A DNA stretch of 64,000 nt from Isoetes taiwanensis. Lineage: Eukaryota; Streptophyta; Lycopodiopsida; Isoetales; Isoetaceae. Numbering within the stretch: the stretch's first letter is position 1; each line of letters opens with the position of its first letter. Made by a program: the position numbers and the translations under genes. The notes below the pieces were generated by a model. The model was not told the DNA's origin, did no database searches, and saw nothing but the letters and a program-made list of their open reading frames with translations. Positions 57,001 to 64,000 of the stretch are shown in pieces. The DNA lies in the NCBI GenBank assembly GCA_021234155.1, contig JAJEKV010000481.1, forward strand, positions 1 through 64,000, read 5' to 3'.

Positions 57001-60000
57001 CTTAGGTTTCAAGTTGCTTGTGTTGTTGCATGCAAATTTGACAGAGTTTTGCACTTCCTACTTGATGGATTTTCCACCTTAAAACTTTGCTACAGAAGAT
57101 TGGATTTTTTTGAGCATGCTGGTGGATTTGCTCGAACCTATTGCTCCCTCAGAAACCGGGGCGGTCACCGCATTGTGGGCGCCGATGTGAACGGGATAAC
57201 CGGCAATAGAGAGAGAGCATCGGCTTATGGCGACCCGCAAGAGGCAAAACTCTCCAACCATTTTTGGGGGGCAGGGTCTTTGGATTATATGGCTTTAGAT
57301 CCGTTACCATTAGCAGATTGAAGAAAGATTTGTATCGAAAAGAAGACCGGGCTATTCAAGGTGAAAGAATTTCGGTTTGAACACTCTTTTTGCATCTCAT
57401 TCTATATTGTATAAGTATCTTTGTGTTTTCCTCGGATATTTAAACTACCACTTAGAATGTGGAAAATGTAACCTATGAGGTAAATCTCGAAAGTACTTGG
57501 CCCGAGTAATGTTCAATAAAGATGGGTTTCTCTATCCCGATAGTGTTGTTGGAAACGTGCATTCCCACACTACAATGATAGGCGCCTCGAGTTGCAGGAT
57601 GGGAGTTGGAGGTATTGAGGCAGAAGCCGCCATGCTTGGCTAGGTAATTCTTTCTTCATCATGATTAGGAATTTCCATCCTTATTTGTATTCAACGATTT
57701 GGAAAATGGTAATTCAAGGCTTTTTAATTTGTCCAAAAGCCTATGAGTATGGTTCTTCCACAAATTGTCCGGGTTCAAATTAGATGGAAAATTACATTAT
57801 AGAGCAACACTACAGGATCTAGTACTTATTGTAACACGATGCTAAGAAAGCATGGCGTGGTTGGGAAATTTGTGGAGTTTTATGGTATGACATCTTAACC
57901 GTGGAAATGTTATGTCTTAATCTTTGGATAGAAATATTTGTTTCGAAAGTGCAAGGATCATATGAGCTAAGTACTAGCAATGCGTGCTTTTTTTTTTTTT
58001 TCATCTTGATATTCCAACGGGCAAATCATTGTAAATTGTTGCATGGGATATCCTCATTTGTAATCCTGCCTCATTTGGCCCCATTTTCTCGCCCTGAGCT
58101 CATTTCATCACCCATGCCAAACTCTATCGGTAGTTCCTTCTATTTTGCTAATTAGTCTCCGCTTCTTTGAATGCGGCGCCTCATTGGCGTGCAGCGTGCA
58201 TGAAAGTTCGAACTTCTACTTTCTAAGCATGTTTTAACCCAGCTTTTTCTTCAGATCGCTTATGTTCCTTAATCATTCAGGTTACCATTGCTTGAAGGCT
58301 TATGGGAATTCAATTATGCATCTCCAACACCTGGGTTTGTTGTGTCAAATTCTTTCCTAAGGTATGGTTAAATTTTCTTTTTTCATCAAACTTTTACAAA
58401 GCAAAAGATATAAAACCTCCGTGGTAGCTAAGAATGGATAGCATGGCAAAACATTGTCTTCTAGTATTGGAACTTTTCAATTCTTGTAATGATGATGTGA
58501 TAGTTGTGTTTCGAGCTCACACATTGCGGGGAGCTTTCCACCTCCTCTTGCATCGATTGAAGGCTTAGACACGCTTATCACAGATGGCGAGCAATCTCTA
58601 CGGCAAGATTAAAATTTCTCACTACAAGATATGTTTATTGACTTTATTTGGATCCACATAGTTGTTTTCATGAACTTCAGCAAAATGGGCCAATGAGTTG
58701 TGGGTTTAACTTATTTGTAATAAAACAAGTCCTGTCTTTGTCGTTTTGTCATTTAAAATGAGGTATGCAAGTTTGGAGTAATCATTTGTGGAATGAGTTC
58801 AGCCAGCCAGATCATATGATGGCCAACCGGGAACCTTGTACATGCTAATTTAGAGCTGTTGTATTTTGCAAGCCTTGCCTCTTGGCTAGACATGACCACT
58901 GTGGCTTTCTCCCGCCAAGGAAAAAAAAGTTAACTTGGCCTCACCTTGCATCCACAAGTAAATACCACTTTGTTTCCAAAGATGAGAGCACCCTTGAACT
59001 CGAAAATGATCCTTCAAGGATTTTCAAATAAACTTTGCATTCCAGACAATCACATACCTTTTACTAATCAATTACAAGCTTGCTAATGTATTCTTCAATG
59101 ACAAAATTTTACAAGTCGCTTGGTCTATATTATACGATAGATATGAAGCTTCGCCTTGTCAACAAGGCTTATTGTTGAAGGTCCATCAAGACCTACACAA
59201 AGAGTATGAGGAGGCAGTGGTGACGTATTTGTTGTCCGAAGGACGGGTGTCGGCAGCCTTCAAGGTCTTTATGATCAATTGATTCAAGCATCTCAAAGAC
59301 TTCCCGATACTATCAAGGAAACACTTTGGCGGGTTTAAGTTTCCATTAAGTATGTTCTCCGCCTTCCCTGGTTCTCAGGAAACCTATACTTTGTAATTTT
59401 TGGTTTTTTTTTTCTTTCTTTCTTCTCTAGTTGTTGTTATCCCGCTTTTTCTCATCTGAATAGTTTATATGGTGTTTAGATGGAGCATTTGAAAGACATC
59501 TCATTATTTCATTGCACGGATGAAGAGATCTTAGTAAGTGGTTGTGTTTCCTTTGCAAGGATATGGGGATGGCTGACAAACGGTTGATATGTGCAGTTGC
59601 AAGGGATATATCGGGATCTCCGTAAGTGTTTGTAAAAGTTGCTAAGGTTGAACCAATTATGGCAGATATGTACGAGAGTTAATTCTAGCATTTAGTGAGC
59701 TTCTTGGATAGTTTGTTTTTCTCACTTGAAGAAATAATGAAAGCATAAAAATTTTCCTTTAGGAAATAATATTATGCGTGATTGATTACTCTAGCAAATC
59801 ATCTTTGCGGCCGATTTCAAGATTACTACCCTCTTGGGGAAAAAAGACTTGTACATAGAAAGGCATTCAAACATTGGTTTATCTTGTACATTTACAAACA
59901 AAACAAACAAAACACACACACACCCAAAGGAAAAAGGAAGCAAGCATTTCTTATGGCAACCGAATGCATGGTATCGTTGTAATTCCAATTATAAGTGGAT

Positions 60001-60029
60001 ACTCAACTCAAGCTAATAAAAAAAACCCT
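57001..60029. other. spacer, no gene assigned
   Basis: AT-rich with scattered short open frames. One at 56,998-57,321 (plus) contains HRIVGADVNGITGNRERA but no domain I can name. No RNA genes. T-runs near 57,989 and 59,405. Confidence 0.35.
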
Positions 60030-60189
60030 CAATTTGATTGAGTGGTCAATCTAGTTGGTAAACCAACATCTCAAAAGAAAAACGTTTTTGACTCGAAATG
60101 AGAGAAGTTATTGAGATTGAGCATAGAATAAAGGCAAGGGTGCTATAAACCTAGCGCTTTTGTTTTGTCAGCCGCGAACATCGATATTT

Positions 60190-60375
60190 ATTTGTTTTAG
60201 GTTGCCCCTAGGGGGGGCAAACCCTTGCTCATATGGGTTTTCAAAGATATTTTAAGTATATGCTAGAATATCCCTAGGATATACCACTCCAAACTCATTG
60301 TTGGTCGGAACCGGTTTGCCGCTGTTGCTGGGTGGCATTTGCATAAAAACCGACTAATTAACCGCACCGCCATCG
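60190..60375. repeat. structured interspersed repeat (R3), copy 3
   Basis: GGTTGCCCCTAGGGGGGCAA, 'GTATATGCTAGAATATCCCTA', 'CTCCAAACTCATT' and 'AACCGACTAATTAACCG' correspond in order to copies 1 and 2. The second stem is weaker here. Confidence 0.6.
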
Positions 60376-60389
60376 TAAAAATCTTTTTT

Positions 60390-60960
60390 CCTCAACTAAC
60401 CACATCTCTAGCATTCTCTCTCTAGCCTAGCTAGCACATTCTTTCTCTCTAGCGCTGAAAGGGCATTCTCTCTCTAGCGCCTCGACCTCACTCTCTCTAG
60501 CTCTAGCATCTCTCTCTAGCCCCTTTTGACCTCACTTTCTCTCTAGCCCTCTTTACCTTCTCTTCCTTCCGCTTCAACTTCTTTAGCCTTCTTTACATCC
60601 TATTTTCCTCCCCTAGCCTTCTAGCCTAGCACTTTTCTAGCCCTTTTGGACTCCTAGCCAAAGACTTTCTCTAGCCTCTTTTTGACCCTTACTTTCTTTC
60701 CCTAGCCCTCTCTTACCTTATTTCTTCCTCTCTCCCCGCTTCAATCTCTAGCCTTCTTACATCCTATTTTCCTCCCTCGCTTCTCTCTAGCACTTTTCTC
60801 TAGCCCTTTTTGACTCCTCACTTTCTCTAGCCCCTCTCTTACCTTCTTCCCCTTCAAGCCAATCTCTAGCCTTCTTACATCCTATTTTCCCTCCCCTGCT
60901 CTATCTCTCTAGCCTTCCTTCCCTACCTATCCTCCCCCTCGCCCCCGCAACACACTCTCA
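60390..60960. repeat. CT-rich TCTCTAGCC minisatellite
   Basis: Irregular tandem variants of CTCTCTAGC(C) and of a longer unit with 'CTTACATCCTATTTTCCTC'. Strongly pyrimidine-rich on the plus strand. It may be the 5' untranslated region of the LINE downstream. Confidence 0.75.
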
Positions 60961-61007
60961 ACATTAATCGTCTCTAGGGCGATCCCCATGGCGCAAAACC
61001 AATGACT

Positions 61008-61345
61008 TGTTCCAGATCCTAGCATGCTCAAAATGCGCGGCGCGCCAATGACTTGTTCCAGATCCTAGCATGCTCAAAATGCGCGAGGATCTCAGAGCCT
61101 TATCTCTTGTTCCATCCTAGCATGCTCAAATGCGATAAAGGGATCAGAGTCTTATCTCTTGTTCGTGATCCTAGCATGCTCAAAATGCAATGCGATATCT
61201 CTTGTTCCAGATCCTAGCATGCTCAAAATGCAATGCAATGCGATGCGATGCGCGGGATCTGTAGCCTTATCTCTTGTTCCAGATCCTAGCATGCTCAAAA
61301 TGCGCGGGATCTGTAGCCTTATCTCTTGTTCCAGAATCTGTAGCC
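61008..61345. repeat. 50-60-bp tandem repeat
   Basis: About six copies of a unit with 'GATCCTAGCATGCTCAAAATG' (shortened in some) and 'GCCTTATCTCTTGTTCCA', the spacing varying from about 49 to 66 bp. One copy has an ATGCAATGCGATGCG expansion. Confidence 0.88.
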
Positions 61346-61433
61346 TTATCTGCTTGTGTTAGTCCTTTCCCATCTAAGCCTATTCCAAAAAGCACATTCA
61401 AACCAAGCCCATACCAAAAATATTCCGACAGCA

Positions 61434-61505
61434 GCCGGAATCGAACCTCCCCCCCACAGGATTGAACCCCCCAAACCCCCCCGTGCCAACCACTGAGGGC
61501 GGGCA
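61434..61505 (-). promoter_or_regulatory. tRNA-like segment, SINE head
   Basis: Minus strand: GCCCTCAGTGGTTGGCAC (A box, 61,483-61,500) and GGTTCGATTCCGGC (B box, 61,434-61,447). A second B-like GGGGTTCAATCC lies between them. G-runs replace the normal anticodon region, so it is not a functional tRNA. Confidence 0.6.
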
Positions 61506-61539
61506 TCGTTTGTGCTTTTAAACATCTTCCAATTCTTCA

Positions 61540-63142
61540 TAGCACTTTAGTTCTTTAATCCCCATCCATACCATACAACTTCATGGTCGCTTTTTGTAGC
61601 CCCTTGCCCGGACCCCCATTTGAGAGGGAGACATTCCCCAACCCCAGCCCCCCAGCCCCCAGTCTCAAAACCCCACCCGGGAGAACGTGGGGAGGAGGGG
61701 CCAAAACGCCCCGCCGATAACAAAGACAGGGGAGAAACCTCTTCCATGAGGGGGGAAGCCTCGGGCGAAGGCCCAATCTACCAGATTGGCTCTGAGATGG
61801 ATGAAGGCTGCTCAAGCTCTACACAAAGCTGCAGGAGCGAGGGCCATGAAACAAACCGGAGGAACAGATCGAGAATACCGTAACCCTGATTGCGTGGATT
61901 GACAAAGAGATACAATCCTCAAAGATCCCATGTGCTCAAAAAGACGATTAAAGGAAAGTAACCCGGTTTCTGATATGGAGACCCGCATCGCAGATTAGAA
62001 GCGGAGCTTCGCTTGGCCCACTTTGAGAGGGCAATGTGATGCTGTGGCCTTGCCGACTTCATGAGTCAAGGCGTGATTCCTCCTCACCACCGTGGAGACA
62101 TGGCATCGCGACGCGTGGTGTTGGCGATACAGAAAACTATTTCCCGCCTCCGATTCGGGCGAGGGGTATGCCCCGCGATGTGATAAACGCCCAGAGCCAT
62201 CGTCGGAAGCCAACCTTGAGAAATGGAGAACCCGAGTAGGGTGAGACACAAGATCGAGATCCGGGAGCTCAGCAACCATTGCCCGAAGAAGGCCTCGTGC
62301 GTTCAGTCCATGAACACCCTGCGACCGCACAAATGAGTTGGCCGCAAAGAGATTCCAACAGAGCTAGGCTCCCGACTCTGTGCGGCGAAGTCGCAAACGG
62401 GGCGGCCGGGCGCCGTGCCCCCACGGCCCGCGTGTCGCCAAACAAGCAGATGTGACCCGCCACCTCCTCCATCTCGCGACACCACACCCCCGCTGGCGCG
62501 GAGCAGCCCCACACACTCCGCCTAACAAAGGCCACTTTGGGACAGCTAATGTTGCCCTCGACCGGATGGGAGCGGGGCAGCCCGACGCGACATAATGTGG
62601 TGGTGCGTGGTCGCAGGAGGCGGAGAAGATCTCACCAAGCGCACCGTGATGAGATCCTATCTCAATGGCATTCCCGACCGGTACAAATTGCTAGAGCGAG
62701 CACGCCTTGGGGCTCCCCATGCCGCAGACGCCTGCGGCGATGTTGTCACCTTCACGATTGGCGGGACATGCGAAAGTAGCTGAGGCCATCCTCAAGGCGT
62801 AGCAGACAACAAGGGGATCAAGCATTATGTTGACCGTGATTCACCCGATGGGTCAGAGTCCCGCCGAATACCTTCTGTGTCGGGGACGCCCGTCAGAGAG
62901 GGGAGGCCGCGAGCCTTGTCCGGGGCAAAGCCAGATTTTCAGGCCGGGCTCACCGAGGTAGCCGGAGGGTACGCGCAAGCCGCTGCTGCTTCTTGCTGCT
63001 GCTGCGCCAATACCCTCATCGCACCTCCTCGCCTCCCCGCCTGCCCGGTCACGCCAGGCCGCTGCCGCCTCCCCCCAAGCAAAGGCCGCGGGATCATCGA
63101 AGGTCCACATCGAATGCCGTAAATAGGGGTGCCTAGCTCGGG
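61540..63142. other. GC-rich region, possible LINE ORF1 remnants
   Basis: GC-rich with many overlapping open frames. A basic, arginine-rich plus-strand frame (about 62.5-62.8 kb) and position upstream of the endonuclease suggest the decayed first open reading frame of the LINE. No domain was confirmed. A CTG/TGC run lies near 62,981-63,003. Confidence 0.3.
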
Positions 63143-63600
63143 ATGGTGTCTTGGAACTGTCGGGGTTTCCCCGGCGGAAAGTTAAGTAGAGTCTCAACTC
63201 TATTGCACGGATATGGATCTCATTTTCCTCATGGAAACATGGGAGCATCTGTGGTACAAAATCCGACCTCCAGCATTCTTGCATTTTCGGTGTTCAATGA
63301 GTGCACGCAAAGGGCATGTGGCGGGTTGCCTGCCACCACAACCTTGAACCTTGAGGCACTCCGGGCGTTGCACAAAAAGTGCAATGTACAATCGCTATTT
63401 GTGGGTGCGTGCGGACATGACAAGGGCATTACACTCTCCTCATAGCAAGCATGCTACTTTCCACATGCCGAGCAACTTTTATAACACTCATTCAGATGTG
63501 GATCGATTGAGCCTTATGTCGATCTATATGATGACATACGCAAAAGACAAACAGGTTAAGGTGGTTATGTTGCTTGGCGATTTTAATGCACCATCGTGAG
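63143..63600 (+). pseudogene. L1-type LINE endonuclease fragment
   Basis: Opens with MVSWNCRGF, the hallmark start of plant L1 second open reading frames. About 63,211-63,240 reads DLIFLMETWEHLWY in the next frame (the 'FL-ET' block with the catalytic glutamate). VVMLLGDFNAPS at about 63,562-63,597 carries the GDFN catalytic motif. These belong to the apurinic-type endonuclease that nicks target DNA. Frameshifts separate the three motifs and the rest of ORF2 (RT) is not in the window in this frame. Confidence 0.8.
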
Positions 63601-64000
63601 CCGAAAGCAAAAGTTCCAAAATTTGAGCCCCCGGCAGAGGACGCCTTGGTTGAACCCCAGAGGTGGTTTGGTCAAGGATATCGATGACGCCCATATTTCG
63701 CGCTATGGCGTGCAGCTTGTCATTGTCGGGTAGTATCTTTGACCGGTTATTCAGAATGGGTTGGTGCAATGGCCGCCTTCCACCGGCCGTGACTTGTAGA
63801 CAGGGAGAGAACCAAGGGGCGGCTCCCAAGGTGGTGGATTATCTGGCCGGTTGAGGAACGGGGTCCGCACCTGGTTACTCATTTTTCCATCTGGACGCAT
63901 TAATTCTGGACGCAGGAAGTAGACTCAGACCACCGCCCCCCTGCTCATGCATCTCCGTGGGAAGCTCCCGTGCACCCCTCACGCCTCAACACAGGGTGCC
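63601..64000. other. window end, no further gene assigned
   Basis: A minus-strand open frame (63,524-63,829, with MGVIDILDQTT) may be a coding piece of another LINE copy, but this is weak. Confidence 0.25.

Noticed and set aside
56998-57321. Plus-strand frame with GADVNG suggesting a LINE endonuclease
   Set aside because: Only a loose resemblance; no WNCRG start or GDFN motif nearby.
60035-60110. tRNA-like 'TGGTCAATCTAGTTGGTAAA' segment
   Set aside because: An A-box-like word is present but the B box (GACTCGAAATG) is poor and no arm pairing was seen.

Overview
This is nuclear DNA of a land plant. The window is almost entirely transposable elements, structured repeats and broken gene copies. 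I see no complete, intact host gene. Two neighbouring pentatricopeptide-repeat (PPR) pseudogenes of the plant-specific PLS/E type, chromoviral Ty3/gypsy and Ty1/copia retrotransposons, L1-type LINE pieces, tRNA-derived SINE-like units and intron-like AT-rich spacers all fit a plant with a large repeat-rich genome. The style of the PPR repeats (runs of VDMYAKCG and LKACGSIGAI) suggests a fern, but that is an inference. No rRNA gene, true tRNA gene, CRISPR array or bacterial-style operon is present.

Layout. About 0.6-5.2 kb: a decayed minus-strand chromovirus (gag, protease, RT, RNase H, integrase, chromodomain). 5.2-9.1 kb: GC-rich minus-strand coding remnants of unknown family. 10.1-11.3 kb: an LTR-like element whose sister copy lies at 45.0-46.3 kb in the opposite orientation. 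11.3-15.0 kb: AT-rich spacer. 15.0-16.1 kb: a palindrome-rich repeat, with its second copy at 38.7-39.6 kb. It abuts a nodulin-like transporter exon fragment at 16.06 kb. 18.4-18.9 kb: a 5'-truncated LINE with an 18-bp target duplication, then a receptor-kinase fragment. 19.2-20.9 kb: long hairpins, including a pseudo-cloverleaf of inverted repeats. 21.8-32.2 kb: PPR pseudogene A, then PPR pseudogene B. B is interrupted by a MITE (24.8-25.1 kb) and by a full-length young Ty1/copia element (25,973-31,681).

32.5 kb: a methyltransferase exon fragment. 33.9-37.5 kb: a hairpin and a tandem array carrying six tRNA-like (pol III A/B box) segments. 40.6-43.2 kb: a 2.56-kb CACTA-like non-autonomous DNA transposon with G-rich subterminal repeats. 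44.2-44.65 kb: a duplicated repeat with a tRNA-like core. 46.4-47.3 kb: a Penelope-like reverse transcriptase remnant. 49.3 kb: a long TA microsatellite. 52.2 kb: a tRNA-derived SINE with a hairpin tail. 52.4-55.95 kb: a second minus-strand chromovirus. 60.4-63.6 kb: CT-rich and 50-60-bp tandem repeats, a third SINE-like unit, then an L1-type endonuclease fragment.

The parts do not form a pathway. They record successive insertions. The most informative points are the 555/557-bp direct repeat that exactly brackets the copia element, the cloverleaf-like array of inverted repeats at 20.7-20.9 kb, and the tandemly amplified tRNA-like unit at 34.7-37.3 kb. All boundaries were read by eye. Identity figures are hand counts and classifications without a clear domain are tentative.
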